A stretch of DNA of 64,000 nt. It comes from Saccharopolyspora erythraea (GTDB lineage Bacteria; Actinomycetota; Actinomycetes; Mycobacteriales; Pseudonocardiaceae). Location: assembly GCF_018141105.1 (NCBI RefSeq), contig NZ_CP054839.1:124001-188000 (forward strand), given 5' to 3'. The notes under the pieces are model-generated. The model did no database searches. It saw only the letters and a list, made by a program, of their open reading frames with translations, and had not been told where the DNA came from. Position numbers and translations under genes: made by a program. Of this stretch, positions 52,803 through 61,854 are shown in pieces (position 1 is the first letter of the stretch; each line of letters begins with the position of its first letter).

Positions 52803-52827
52803 CGGCGCGGCGGCGACCGCCGCGCCG
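52803..52827. terminator. Hairpin terminator between converging genes
   Basis: Perfect 11-bp arms (CGGCGCGGCGG and complement) with a 3-base loop, six bases past the phosphatase stop and eight before the end of the zincin gene. Confidence 0.75.
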
Positions 52828-52834
52828 CGCGAGG

Positions 52835-53185
52835 TCAGCCCCAGCCGAGGGCGTGCAGCTTCTCGTCGTCGATGCCGAAGTGGTGAGCGATCTCGTGCAC
52901 CACGGTCACGGCCACCTCGTCGACGACCTCGTCCTCGTCGGCGCACACGTCCAGCAGCGCCTCGCGGTAGATCGTGATGTGGTCCGGCAGCACCCCGCCG
53001 TAGGTGCTGTCGCGCTCGGTGAGGGCGATGCCCTCGTACAGCCCGAGCAGCGACGGGTCCTCGGCGTTGCGGTCCTCGACGAGCACGACGACGTTGTTCA
53101 TCGCCGACGCGAACTCCGCGGGCAGCAGGTCCAGCGCGTCGGCCACCAGCTCCTCGAACCGAGCCCTGGTCATCTCCACCGGCAC
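52835..53185 (-). CDS. Zincin-like metallopeptidase family protein
   Basis: A small protein of 116 residues with the zinc motif VVHEIAHHFGIDD (HExxH and third ligand Asp) near its end, and LPDHITIYREALLD before it. The pattern fits the PF06262 minimal gluzincin family, conserved in actinomycetes. The substrate is unknown; such small zincins may be processing enzymes. It follows the septum-formation-like gene by 40 bp on the same strand. Confidence 0.88.
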   Translation of the reverse strand: MPVEMTRARFEELVADALDLLPAEFASAMNNVVVLVEDRNAEDPSLLGLYEGIALTERDSTYGGVLPDHITIYREALLDVCADEDEVVDEVAVTVVHEIAHHFGIDDEKLHALGWG

Positions 53186-53225
53186 GACCCCAGTTCTACC
53201 CCAAACCGGACCGCGCCGGCGTGCT

Positions 53226-54233
53226 TCAGCGCTCGCCCTCGGCCGGCACGCCCGGCTGCACCGGGGCGGCGTCCTCGGGGGCGGGCTCCTTGTCCACCCG
53301 CACCTCGCCCTTGACGCTGCCGGTCACCGGCGCCAGCCCGCTGCCGTCCGGCAGCTGCGCGCTGACCTTGCAGTTGACCTTGCGCGACCCGGCGTCCCAG
53401 CTCTCCATCGGCAGGGTGTCCCAGTACGTCGTCAGGCCCTTGTCGCGGACCACGGTCGGCCCGCCCGCGTAGCCGGCGGTCAGCTCGCCGCACCTGGTGG
53501 CCAGGAAGTTGTCCTGCTCGGGCACCGCCGGGAAGCCGCCCGGGAACTGCTCGCCGAGGTCGACCACGCCGGTGATCTCCACCGAGTGCAGCTGGGCGCA
53601 GTCCACCGGGTCCCACACGGCGGTGCCGTTGATGCCCAGGCAGCGGCCCTCGTCGTAGACGTTGGACTGGTCGATCTTGGAAGCGCTGCCGCTGACCCGG
53701 TAGAGCTTGCCGGACGGGCCGGGCTGCTGGAGACCGCAGTGCAGCGTCCGGTCGCCCTCGGCCCAGCCCTGCTCGCTCGGGGTGAAGGCCCCGACCGCGA
53801 ACCGGCCGTGGGGGTCGAACCGGCCGGACAGGAACTGCGCCGAGACCTGCGTGCAGCGGTCGGTCTTGAGCTGCTGCCACTGCTCGGTGTCCGGGAACGG
53901 AGCCTGCGGGCCGAACTCCCCCTTGAGGTCGGCGGTGCCGGTCACCTCGAACAGGTGCGCTTCGCTGCAGGTGACCTGCCGGATGTCGGCGGCGTCGGGC
54001 TCGGTCCAGTTGAGGCAGGTGCCCGCCTTGGCGCTGAACACGGCGCGGGGTGCCGGGGCGGAGCCGATCCGGCCGGGCCCCCCGACCCCGTCGCCGCCGG
54101 ACGGCCAGTTCAGCAGCGCGCTGATCAGCAGGATCAGCATCGCGCCGATGGCGGCCGAGATCATCACCAGCCGCGTGTGGGGCTTCCTGCGGCTGGTCCT
54201 GGTGGAGGAGTCGGTGTCGGCCATCGAACACAT
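53226..54233 (-). CDS. Septum-formation-family membrane-anchored protein
   Basis: A 335-residue protein with a short basic start, one membrane helix (about 22-43) and a large outside part holding two related repeats. Each has the pattern GTCLNW/GRCLGI ... CSEAHLFEVTG / CAQLHSVEITG ... DRC / TRC, as in the actinobacterial septum_form family. Eight outside Cys can pair. The name comes from a link to division in Corynebacterium/Mycobacterium relatives; biochemical function is not known. The end is Pro/Glu-rich. Confidence 0.8.
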   Translation of the reverse strand: MCSMADTDSSTRTSRRKPHTRLVMISAAIGAMLILLISALLNWPSGGDGVGGPGRIGSAPAPRAVFSAKAGTCLNWTEPDAADIRQVTCSEAHLFEVTGTADLKGEFGPQAPFPDTEQWQQLKTDRCTQVSAQFLSGRFDPHGRFAVGAFTPSEQGWAEGDRTLHCGLQQPGPSGKLYRVSGSASKIDQSNVYDEGRCLGINGTAVWDPVDCAQLHSVEITGVVDLGEQFPGGFPAVPEQDNFLATRCGELTAGYAGGPTVVRDKGLTTYWDTLPMESWDAGSRKVNCKVSAQLPDGSGLAPVTGSVKGEVRVDKEPAPEDAAPVQPGVPAEGER

Positions 54234-54363
54234 GATGCCTCGGCGACCTGTGCGCTGCCTGATGCGCTCATCTCGGTTCGAAACCGATTCACGTCATCGT
54301 TCGTCACACGGTCGGACACCCCTCCACCATTCAGGTGGGTAATGTTGCTGCTGGGAGTGGGCG

Positions 54364-55023
54364 ATGACCGGAAGTGGCGGACCATTGGCAGACGACGACA
54401 AGCCGCAGGGCCAGGAGCCGACGACGACGCCGGGTGACGGCGAACAGCGTCGCGGCCAGATGCGCTACCAGGATCCCGAATCGACGGCGCCGCGCGAGCC
54501 CACGCTCGCCGAGCAGCGCGCCAGGATCGCCGCCGAGAAGCGGCGCGAGGAGAAGCAGGCCGCGGAGCTGGCCGAGGCCGAGCGCAAGACCCGCACGCGG
54601 CGCCGGGTGATGATCGGCGGCGGTGCCACGGTAGGCGTGGTGGCCCTCGTCGCGGCGTTCTACACGGCCGCGCAGCCGGAGGAGTACACGCAGACCTGCA
54701 CGGCGCCCAACCCGCAGGGGCAACTGGTCGCGGTGGACGACGAGATGTGCACGGAGGGGTACGCGCAGAGCCACGGAGGCCACTACAACCACTCCACCGG
54801 CATGTTCTTCATGCCGTTCTTCATCGGCGGGTCCCCCATCGGGCCGCCCGTGCAGTACCGGCACAGCTACACGCCGAGCGGGACAGCGGCCCCGACGGTC
54901 GGCCAGCCGGTGTCGAGCCCGAACTTCACCAAGCCGGAAGGCGCCACCATCAAGGACAGCAAGGGCTCGACCGTCTCGCGCGGTGGTTTCGGCATCAACA
55001 ACAAGTCCGGTAGCGGGAGCTGA
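54364..55023 (+). CDS. YgiB/DUF1190-like one-pass membrane protein
   Basis: A 219-residue protein. A charged, helical cytoplasmic start (LAEQRARIAAEKRREEKQAAELAEAERK, likely coiled coil) leads to one helix (about 83-102) and an outside part with a Cys pair (TCTAPNPQG, DEMCTEGY), a Gly/His/Phe-rich stretch (GGHYNHSTGMFFMPFF) and the end TVSRGGFG. These last features and the gene order match YgiB of the enterobacterial ygiB-ygiC pair. The distant relationship is inferred from motif and context. Confidence 0.75.
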   Translation: MTGSGGPLADDDKPQGQEPTTTPGDGEQRRGQMRYQDPESTAPREPTLAEQRARIAAEKRREEKQAAELAEAERKTRTRRRVMIGGGATVGVVALVAAFYTAAQPEEYTQTCTAPNPQGQLVAVDDEMCTEGYAQSHGGHYNHSTGMFFMPFFIGGSPIGPPVQYRHSYTPSGTAAPTVGQPVSSPNFTKPEGATIKDSKGSTVSRGGFGINNKSGSGS

Positions 55024-55027
55024 GCGG

Positions 55028-56197
55028 GTGCGGCGCAGGACAACGCAGCGGCGGCCGGACTGGCAGTCGAAGGTCGAGGAGCTGGGGCTGGTCTTCGGCA
55101 CGCCCGCGCGTGCCGCGGACGGCTCCCAGCGGCCCTACTGGGACGAGGGCGTGCACTACGAGTTCGGCCTCGACGAGGTGCTGTCGCTGGAGGCCGACGT
55201 CGAGCTGCTGCACTCGATGTGCCTGGACGCGGTCGACCACGTGGTCACCACCGAGCGCTACCGCGACTTCGGTATCCCGGAATGGGTGTGGCCGCACATT
55301 GCCGAGTCGTGGAAGCGCCACGACCCGCACCTCTACGGCCGCTTCGACCTGCGCTACGACGGGTCCGGCCCGGCCAGGCTGCTCGAGTACAACGCCGACA
55401 CGCCGACCTCGCTGCTGGAGGCCGCGGTCGTGCAGTGGCACTGGCTGACCGAGGTCCACGAGGGCGACGACCAGTGGAACTCCATCCACGAGAAGCTGGT
55501 CGAGCGCTGGGAGGAGATAGGCAAGCAGCTCGGCACCAACGAGGTGCACTTCACCTGGTCGGGTTCGGACACCTCCGGTGAGGACAACCTGACCGCCGCC
55601 TACCTGCAGGAGACCGCCGCCGAGGCGGGCCTGGACACCGTCGGGCTGGCCATCGAGGAGATCGGCTGGGACAGCCTGCTGGAGCGCTTCGTCGACCTCG
55701 AAGAGGCGCCGATGAGCTCGGTCGTCAAGATCTACCCCTGGGAGTGGATGGTCGACGACGACTTCGGCACCCACGCGGTCAAGACGCTGCCGCAGACGCA
55801 GTGGATCGAGCCGCTGTGGAAGATGCTGCTGTCCAACAAGGCGCTGCTGGCGATCCTGTGGGAGATGCACCCGGGGCACCCGAACCTGCTGCCCGCCTAC
55901 ATCGGCCAGCCCGGGCTGCTCACCGAGTACGTGCGCAAGCCGTTGCTGGGCCGCGAGGGCAACAACATCTCCATCGTCGCGCCGGGCTGGGAGACCGAGA
56001 CCGGCGGCTTCTACGGCGAGGAGGGCTTCGTGTACCAGGCGTTCGACCCGCTGCCCGAGTTCGACGGGATGCGGCCGGCGCTGGGTGCGTGGGTCGTCGG
56101 CGACTCCTCGGCCGGGCTCGGCATCCGCGAGACGGCCGGTCTGATCACCGACGACGGCGCCGCGTTCGTCCCGCACCGCATCCCCGACGGGGGCTGA
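55028..56197 (+). CDS. Glutathionylspermidine-synthase-family ATP-grasp protein (YgiC-like)
   Basis: A 389-residue ATP-grasp ligase without the amidase half of true GspS. Conserved parts: FDLRYDGSGPARLLEYNADTPTSLLEA, VHFTWSGSDTSGEDNLTAAYLQ, IYPWEWMVDDDFG, LLSNKALLAILWEMHPGHPNLLPAY and VRKPLLGREGNNISI. It should join a carboxyl and an amine using ATP. Actinomycetes use mycothiol rather than glutathione, so the real substrates must differ. GTG 55028 lies four bases behind the YgiB-like gene. Confidence 0.93.
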   Translation: MRRRTTQRRPDWQSKVEELGLVFGTPARAADGSQRPYWDEGVHYEFGLDEVLSLEADVELLHSMCLDAVDHVVTTERYRDFGIPEWVWPHIAESWKRHDPHLYGRFDLRYDGSGPARLLEYNADTPTSLLEAAVVQWHWLTEVHEGDDQWNSIHEKLVERWEEIGKQLGTNEVHFTWSGSDTSGEDNLTAAYLQETAAEAGLDTVGLAIEEIGWDSLLERFVDLEEAPMSSVVKIYPWEWMVDDDFGTHAVKTLPQTQWIEPLWKMLLSNKALLAILWEMHPGHPNLLPAYIGQPGLLTEYVRKPLLGREGNNISIVAPGWETETGGFYGEEGFVYQAFDPLPEFDGMRPALGAWVVGDSSAGLGIRETAGLITDDGAAFVPHRIPDGG

Positions 56198-56266
56198 CCA
56201 CCGCCGGGCGCGGCGAGCCCGACCCGGGCAGGGTGCCGTGCGCGGAGGCGGCTAGGCTGACCTGCT

Positions 56267-57532
56267 GTGATCGACCTGAAGACGCTACGCGAGGATCCGG
56301 AAGCCGTGCGCGTTTCGCAGCGCGCCAGGGGCGAGGACGCGTCGGTGGTGGACGCGCTGCTGTCCGCCGACGAGCGTCGCAGGTCAGCGGTGTCCCGGGC
56401 GGACACGCTGCGCGCCGAGCAGAAGCAGCTCGGCAAGCAGGTCGGCAAGGCCGCGGGCGAGGAGCGCGAGCACCTGCTCAAGCAGGCCAAGGAGCTCTCG
56501 GCCCAGGTCAAGGAGGCCGAGGCCGAGCAGGGCGAGGCCGACCAGGCGCTGGTCGACGCGCAGAAGAAGCTCTCCAACATCGTCGGGCCGGGTGTCCCCC
56601 CGGGCGGTGAGGACGACTACGCCGTGCTCAAGCACGTCGGCGTGCCCGGTGAGTTCGACTTCGAGGTCAAGGACCACCTGGAGCTGGGCGTCGCGCTGGG
56701 CGCGATGGACATGGAGCGCGGGGCGAAGGTCTCCGGCGCCCGCTTCTACTTCCTCACCGGCATCGGAGCGCAGCTCGAGCTGGCGCTGCTGAACATGGCC
56801 GCCGCGCACGCCACGGCCAACGGCTTCACGCTGGTCGTGCCGCCGGTCCTGGTGCGCCCCGAGATCATGGAGGGCACCGGCTTCCTCGGCGCGCACGCCT
56901 CCGAGGTCTACCGGCTGGAGGAGGACGACCTCTACCTGGTCGGCACCTCCGAGGTCCCGCTGGCGGGCTACCACGCGGGCGAGATCGTCGACCTCGGCGC
57001 CGGCCCGCTGCGCTACGCGGGCTGGTCGTCGTGCTTCCGCCGCGAGGCGGGCTCCTACGGCCGCGACACACGCGGCATCATCCGCGTGCACCAGTTCAAC
57101 AAGCTGGAGATGTTCGTCTACTGCCGCGAGGAGGACGCGGTCGCCGAGCACGAGCGGCTGCTGGGCTGGGAGGAGGAGATGCTGGCCAAGATCGAGGTGC
57201 CCTACCGGGTGATCGACACCGCGGCGGGCGATCTCGGTGCCAGCGCGGCCCGCAAGTACGACTGCGAGGCGTGGATCCCCAGCCAGCAGACCTACCGCGA
57301 GCTGACCTCCACCTCGAACTGCACCACGTTCCAGGCGCGGCGGCTCAACACCCGCTACCGGGAGGCCGAGGGGCCGACCCGGATCGCGGCCACCCTCAAC
57401 GGCACGCTGGCCACCACCCGCTGGATCGTGGCGATCCTGGAGAACCACCAGCAGGCCGACGGCTCGGTGCGGGTGCCGGAGGCGCTGCGGCCGTTCCTGG
57501 GCGGGCGCGAGGTGCTCGAACCTACGCGCTGA
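56267..57532 (+). CDS. serS: Seryl-tRNA synthetase
   Basis: A class II enzyme of 421 residues that charges tRNA-Ser. The N-terminal helical arm (about 25-110) is a long coiled coil. Motif 2 is [15 protein letters not shown] and motif 3 [22 protein letters not shown] (adenylate site) and [13 protein letters not shown] (serine pocket) are present. The last 11 bases overlap the end of the HhH gene on the other strand. Confidence 0.98.
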   Translation: MIDLKTLREDPEAVRVSQRARGEDASVVDALLSADERRRSAVSRADTLRAEQKQLGKQVGKAAGEEREHLLKQAKELSAQVKEAEAEQGEADQALVDAQKKLSNIVGPGVPPGGEDDYAVLKHVGVPGEFDFEVKDHLELGVALGAMDMERGAKVSGARFYFLTGIGAQLELALLNMAAAHATANGFTLVVPPVLVRPEIMEGTGFLGAHASEVYRLEEDDLYLVGTSEVPLAGYHAGEIVDLGAGPLRYAGWSSCFRREAGSYGRDTRGIIRVHQFNKLEMFVYCREEDAVAEHERLLGWEEEMLAKIEVPYRVIDTAAGDLGASAARKYDCEAWIPSQQTYRELTSTSNCTTFQARRLNTRYREAEGPTRIAATLNGTLATTRWIVAILENHQQADGSVRVPEALRPFLGGREVLEPTR

Positions 57533-58151
57533 CCTTCTCGGCCACGTCCTTCTCCAGCGTGGCCCGCACGAGCGCGGCGGCGAGCCGGGCCAGGTCGTCC
57601 TCACCGACCAGCTCGGCGAGCCGCTTCGCGTCCTTGGGCAGCCCGACCTTCTCGGCGCCGGAGAGGGCCTTCTTGTCGAAGTAGGGGCGTAGCTCCGGCC
57701 AGACGGCCTGTGCCTCGCGGCAGAAGATCTCCGCGCCGACCGGTCCCAGGCCCTTGACCTCCTGCAGCTTGCTCTTGAGCGCCTTGATGTCATCTTCGGC
57801 TTCGTCGCGGAGCTTGCGCAGGTCTCCCTGGCAGCGGTCGAGCAGGTGCTCGGCGCCGTCGCCCAGCGCGGTCGCCGTGCTCTCGTCGTAGCGGACGTAG
57901 TGCCCGCGGCCGAGGGCGTCCACCCGCTGCTGCCAGGTCGCGTCGCGCATCTTGCGCGGGGTGCCGAACTCGGCCAGCTCCCGCGCGGCCGACACCGCGA
58001 TGCCCGCCTTGATCCGCGTGGACAGCAGCACCGAGAGCACCAGCAGCCGGTACAGCGGAGAGGGCTTGTCCTCGAGCTTGATGCCCGCCTCCTCGGCGTA
58101 GGTGGTGCCCGCCTGGTCGAGCAGGTCGCGCACGGCGGTCTTAGTCGACAT
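57522..58151 (-). CDS. Helix-hairpin-helix (endonuclease III-like) protein
   Basis: A 209-residue protein with the all-helical HhH-GPD-like fold: [40 protein letters not shown] (hairpin-helix DNA-binding motif) and a helical end. The Lys and Asp expected after the hairpin in active EndoIII glycosylases are not clearly placed, and there is no iron-sulfur Cys cluster. So it may bind DNA without the normal glycosylase activity. It overlaps serS by 11 bases tail to tail. Confidence 0.75.
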   Translation of the reverse strand: MSTKTAVRDLLDQAGTTYAEEAGIKLEDKPSPLYRLLVLSVLLSTRIKAGIAVSAARELAEFGTPRKMRDATWQQRVDALGRGHYVRYDESTATALGDGAEHLLDRCQGDLRKLRDEAEDDIKALKSKLQEVKGLGPVGAEIFCREAQAVWPELRPYFDKKALSGAEKVGLPKDAKRLAELVGEDDLARLAAALVRATLEKDVAEKVSA

Positions 58152-58245
58152 CGGTGTCCACCTCCCGTTCCGCGTCTACCCGGCTCGTGCCGGGGGCACA
58201 CTCCGGCCACGCGCGTCGGCGCAGAAGTCGACCTATGGTGGTGGC

Positions 58246-58839
58246 GTGTCGGACCAACCGGAAACCCCAAGCGGCTCGGCGGGTCAGGCGCTGGCGGGGC
58301 TGGGCGGCCGGATCGTCCGCCTGCGCAGCGAGCGCGGCCTCGACCAGGCGACCCTGGCGCGGCGGGCCGAGTTGGAGCAGGCGCAACTGGCCGGTGTCGA
58401 GTCCGGCACCGCGACGCCGTCGCTGCCGGTGCTGGCGCAGCTCGCCGAGGCGCTCGGCGTCGGACTCCCGGAGCTGTTCACCGACGCCCGGCCCGGGCCC
58501 GCGGCGGTGGTCCTGCGCGGCGACGAGGTGCCGTCGGTCGATGACGGTGGCATGTCGGTGCAGGTCCTGACCCCGCGCGCGGTGATCCCCGGCCTCTACG
58601 CGGCGCGGTACCGGCTGTCGTCGGCCAGCTCCGGCGTGCGCCCGGTCCGCCACGTGGGCCACGACTGGCTCTACGTGCTCAGCGGTGAGCTGCACGTGGA
58701 GTTCGAGTCGGACTCCACGACGCTGGGGGCGGGCGACAGCGTGAGCTTCAGCTCGAAGGTCCCGCACAAGCTGTCCGCGGCGGGCGGGCAGGACGCGGAG
58801 TTCCTCGCCGTCGGCGCGACCCTGCTCGCGCCGACCTGA
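58246..58839 (+). CDS. XRE-family regulator with cupin domain
   Basis: A 197-residue regulator: helix-turn-helix at about 18-75 (RIVRLRSERGLDQATLARRAELEQAQLAGVESG) and a cupin domain at about 115-190 (HVGHDWLYVLSGELHVEFESDSTTLGAGDSVSFSSKVPHKL) that would bind a small ligand or metal. Such one-component regulators govern sugar, amine or phosphonate genes. The target is not evident. GTG 58246 is the first start in line with the domain; the longer frame upstream overlaps the HhH gene promoter. Confidence 0.9.
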   Translation: MSDQPETPSGSAGQALAGLGGRIVRLRSERGLDQATLARRAELEQAQLAGVESGTATPSLPVLAQLAEALGVGLPELFTDARPGPAAVVLRGDEVPSVDDGGMSVQVLTPRAVIPGLYAARYRLSSASSGVRPVRHVGHDWLYVLSGELHVEFESDSTTLGAGDSVSFSSKVPHKLSAAGGQDAEFLAVGATLLAPT

Positions 58840-58845
58840 CGCCGG

Positions 58846-59658
58846 TCACCACCAGCGTTCCAGCACCTGCGCCACACCGTTGTCGTTGTTGGTGGCGGTG
58901 ACCTCGTCGGCGACCGCCAGGGCCGCCTCGTGGGCGTTGCGCATCGCCACGCCGTGCCCCGCCCAGGAGAGCATCGAAACGTCGTTGGGCATGTCGCCGA
59001 AGGCGATGACGTCGGCCTGGTCCACCCCGAGATCGGCGGCGACCGAGCGCAGCCCGCTCGCCTTGTCCACACCCGCGGCGGAGAACTCGATCATCCCGGC
59101 GCCGGTGGAGTAGGTCATCTCCAGGCGGTCGCCGACGACCTCCTCGGCGATCGCTGCCATCTGGGCGCTGTTCATCCGGTCGTGCAGCACCAGCAGCTTC
59201 ACCGCGGGCTTGCCGACGAGCTCGTCGGGGGCGGCGACGTGGATGTCGGAGTTGGGCCAGACCTGCCGGAAGTCCTCCTCGGCGAGGAACTGCTCGTGCA
59301 CGCGGTCGTTGGCGCCGCCGGTCGTGCGCTCCACCGCGACGGCGCAGCCGGGCATCTCGTGGTGCAGCTCGTGGACCACGTCGTGCAGCGTCACGGTGTC
59401 GATCTCGGTGCTCGCGAGCACCGCGTCGGCGGTGGTGTCGTAGAGCACGGCGCCGTTGGCGCACACCGCCACCCCGGACACGCCGAGGCCGGCCACCACC
59501 GACGGCATCCAGCGCGGTGGCCTGCCCGTCACCAGCACGAAGGGGACGTCGTCGGCCATGACCCGCCGCACCGTCGCGGCGGTGCGGGAGCTCACCCGCT
59601 CCATCGAGTCGAGCAGCGTTCCGTCGACGTCCGAAGCCACCAGGCCAGGTTTGCGCAC
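58846..59658 (-). CDS. HAD-superfamily (Cof-type) hydrolase
   Basis: A 270-residue phosphatase. Motif I is ASDVDGTLLDS, motif II VLVTGRPP, motif III Lys in GKPAVKLLVL, and motif IV FGDMPNDVSML. A Cof-type cap lies in the middle (about 85-190). It acts on sugar phosphates, flavin or similar small molecules. It converges with the XRE-cupin gene, leaving six bases between the stops. Confidence 0.93.
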   Translation of the reverse strand: MRKPGLVASDVDGTLLDSMERVSSRTAATVRRVMADDVPFVLVTGRPPRWMPSVVAGLGVSGVAVCANGAVLYDTTADAVLASTEIDTVTLHDVVHELHHEMPGCAVAVERTTGGANDRVHEQFLAEEDFRQVWPNSDIHVAAPDELVGKPAVKLLVLHDRMNSAQMAAIAEEVVGDRLEMTYSTGAGMIEFSAAGVDKASGLRSVAADLGVDQADVIAFGDMPNDVSMLSWAGHGVAMRNAHEAALAVADEVTATNNDNGVAQVLERWW

Positions 59659-59746
59659 GGCACCATCCTGCCCGGTCGGGGCCGCGCACCGGACGGGGGT
59701 CCGGCCACGTCCCCGCCGCAGTCGATCACCCGATACGGTCAGAGGC

Positions 59747-60619
59747 GTGCGCGTAGGAATCGTGATTCTGCCCGAGCACCGTTGGTGGGCGGCTGAACCG
59801 CTGTGGCGGATGGCGGAGGAGTACGGCTTCGCCCACGCCTGGACCTACGACCACATCGGCTGGCGGCCCGGCCTGGAGCGGCCGTGGTTCGACGCGGTCA
59901 CCACGCTGACCGCGGCGGCGACGGTGACCAGCACGCTGCGCATCGGCACCTTCGCGTCGTCGCCGGACTTCCGCCACCCGGTGCACTACGCCCGCCAGCT
60001 CACCGCGCTCGACGACATCTCCGACGGCCGCTTCACGCTCGGCCTCGCCGCAGGTGGCGTCGGCTTCGACGCGCACGTGCTCGGCGGCTCGGAGCTGCCC
60101 GCGAGCGCGCGGGTGGACCGCTTCGCCGAGTTCGTGGAGGTGCTGGACCAGGTCCTGGTGCACGACAGCACGACCTACCGCGGCGAGTACTTCACCGCCG
60201 TCGACGCCCGGCGCGCGCCCGGCTGCGTGCAGCCGCCCCGGATGCCGTTCGCCATCGCCGCCAACGGCACGCGGATGATGCGTCTGACCGCCAGGTACGG
60301 CCGGGGCTGGATCGCCGCGGGCGGCTACACCGACGACCTGAACACCTGGTGGCGCGCGGTGGCCGACCTGTCGATGCGCTTCACCGACGTGGTGGCCGAG
60401 GAGGGCGGCGACCCGGCGCGCATCGACCGGTACCTGTCGCTGGACGCGGCGCCGGTCTACTCGCTGTCCAGCGTGGAGTACTTCCGCGAGGTCGTCGGCC
60501 GGGCCGATGAGCTGGGCTTCACCGACGTGATCAGCCACTGGCCGCGGCCGGAGGAACCCTTCGCGGGCAAGGAGTCCACAGTGGAGGAGATCGCCTCCGA
60601 GGTGCTGCCGGAGCTGTGA
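59747..60619 (+). CDS. LLM-class (luciferase-like) oxidoreductase
   Basis: A 290-residue TIM-barrel enzyme using F420 or FMN. Motifs: GFAHAWTYDHIGWRPG, FDAVTTLTAAATVTSTLRIGTFASSPDFRHPVHYARQLTALDDISDGRFTLGLAAGG and PFAIAANGTRMMRLTARYGRGWI. The His in YDHI and the cis-peptide region fit F420-dependent members common in actinomycetes. GTG 59747 gives the usual start RVGIVILP. Substrate unknown. Confidence 0.9.
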   Translation: MRVGIVILPEHRWWAAEPLWRMAEEYGFAHAWTYDHIGWRPGLERPWFDAVTTLTAAATVTSTLRIGTFASSPDFRHPVHYARQLTALDDISDGRFTLGLAAGGVGFDAHVLGGSELPASARVDRFAEFVEVLDQVLVHDSTTYRGEYFTAVDARRAPGCVQPPRMPFAIAANGTRMMRLTARYGRGWIAAGGYTDDLNTWWRAVADLSMRFTDVVAEEGGDPARIDRYLSLDAAPVYSLSSVEYFREVVGRADELGFTDVISHWPRPEEPFAGKESTVEEIASEVLPEL

Positions 60620-60641
60620 CCCGGCTCGCCCGGTCCCGCGC

Positions 60642-61763
60642 TCAGCCCAGGGCGGCGGAGCGGATCTCGTCGAGCCGGTCGTAGGCCAGCTGACCTGGGC
60701 AAAGCGTCTGCCCGACATCGCGGTGGGCGAAGATCGCAGGCAGCCGGACGCCCGCGCCCGGCGGGTGCAGCGACCCCTTGCCTCCGGTCGACACCAGCTC
60801 CACCGCGGAATCCGGCGCGACCCCCGACTCGCGGAGCTTCCAGCCGATGATGGCGCCCGTGGCGGTGAGCGCCTCGGAGGTGGGGACGACGTCCTGGAAG
60901 CTGCCGAGCATCGCCACACCGAAGGTGTTCGGGTTGAAACCCATGGCGTGACCGCCGATCACGTCGCGCTCCAGCCCCTGCGCCCGGCCCTCGAAGATGG
61001 TGCCGCACTTGTCGACCAGCGCGTGGTAGCCGATGTCGCCCCAGCCCAGGTGCACCGCGTGGTACTCGAAGATGCCGCGCACGATCGCGGCCGAGTCGGC
61101 GCAGCCGTAGTCGTTGGTGCCCGCCGTGTGGTGCACGACCGCCGCCCTGGTCTCGGTGGGCTGCGGCGTCCACGTCATGCTCCGCTCATCGGCGCCCCAG
61201 TCGGCGCGCCGCACCAGTGGCGGCGGTGCGGACGCGTGCCGCGGCGTCGCGACGGCGGACGACGGTCCGGCCGCGGACGACGGCGCCTCAGGGAGCGACG
61301 ACGGCGCGGCGGTGGGTTCGGGCGTCGGGTCCGGCGCCGGAGCCCCGGGAGGCGGCGCGGCGACCGGCGCGCTGCCCGCCGACGGCCGGAGGGCGACCAG
61401 CCGCAGCTCACCGGTCACGTCGTCGCCACCGCGGGTGGCCCGGACCTGCACCCCTGTCGTGCGGCCGGTCCACACCGGCTCGCTGCCCCGCGCGGAGGTC
61501 AGCTCGGCGTCGGTCCAGGTGCCCCAGCCGCCCTCGGTCAGCGGCCGCAGCTCGACGCGGTCGGGTGCCTCGCCGGACCAGGTGAGCCCGACCATGCTGA
61601 ACGGCTGGTCGAGGCGCACCTCGCGCTCCCCGCCGCGGCTCGGCGAATCACCCAGCGGCACGACCACCGTGCCGGTCGGTGCTTCCGGCGGCTCGGCCCG
61701 GACGGTCGTGGCCAGTGCGGCGGTCAGCAGCAGGACGCACGGGAAGGTCAGCCCCAGACGCAT
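60642..61763 (-). CDS. Secreted PGRP-type N-acetylmuramoyl-L-alanine amidase
   Basis: A 373-residue protein. Signal peptide at 1-23, a beta-rich N-terminal domain (about 30-130), a Pro/Ala linker (about 135-185) and the amidase/PGRP domain (190-370). Zinc ligands are in VVHHTAGTN, AHRDVGQTLCPG (His and Cys), with DIGYHALVDKCGTIFEGR as the substrate strand. It cuts the bond between muramic acid and the stem peptide of peptidoglycan, probably in wall turnover. The GT87 gene lies behind it in the same direction. Confidence 0.93.
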   Translation of the reverse strand: MRLGLTFPCVLLLTAALATTVRAEPPEAPTGTVVVPLGDSPSRGGEREVRLDQPFSMVGLTWSGEAPDRVELRPLTEGGWGTWTDAELTSARGSEPVWTGRTTGVQVRATRGGDDVTGELRLVALRPSAGSAPVAAPPPGAPAPDPTPEPTAAPSSLPEAPSSAAGPSSAVATPRHASAPPPLVRRADWGADERSMTWTPQPTETRAAVVHHTAGTNDYGCADSAAIVRGIFEYHAVHLGWGDIGYHALVDKCGTIFEGRAQGLERDVIGGHAMGFNPNTFGVAMLGSFQDVVPTSEALTATGAIIGWKLRESGVAPDSAVELVSTGGKGSLHPPGAGVRLPAIFAHRDVGQTLCPGQLAYDRLDEIRSAALG

Positions 61764-61854
61764 GGCGGCACCTCAGCTCGCTCTCGGCGGACCTGGCGAG
61801 TATCGAGTGCCGGATCGGGGGCCGCCGAGCGTGCGAACCCCGACGAGTGACCCG

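Noticed and set aside
59063-59071. Further TTGTCCACA DnaA-box 9-mer
   Set aside because: Single copy inside the HAD hydrolase coding sequence, where codon use for Asp-Lys-Val-Asp-type residues explains it.
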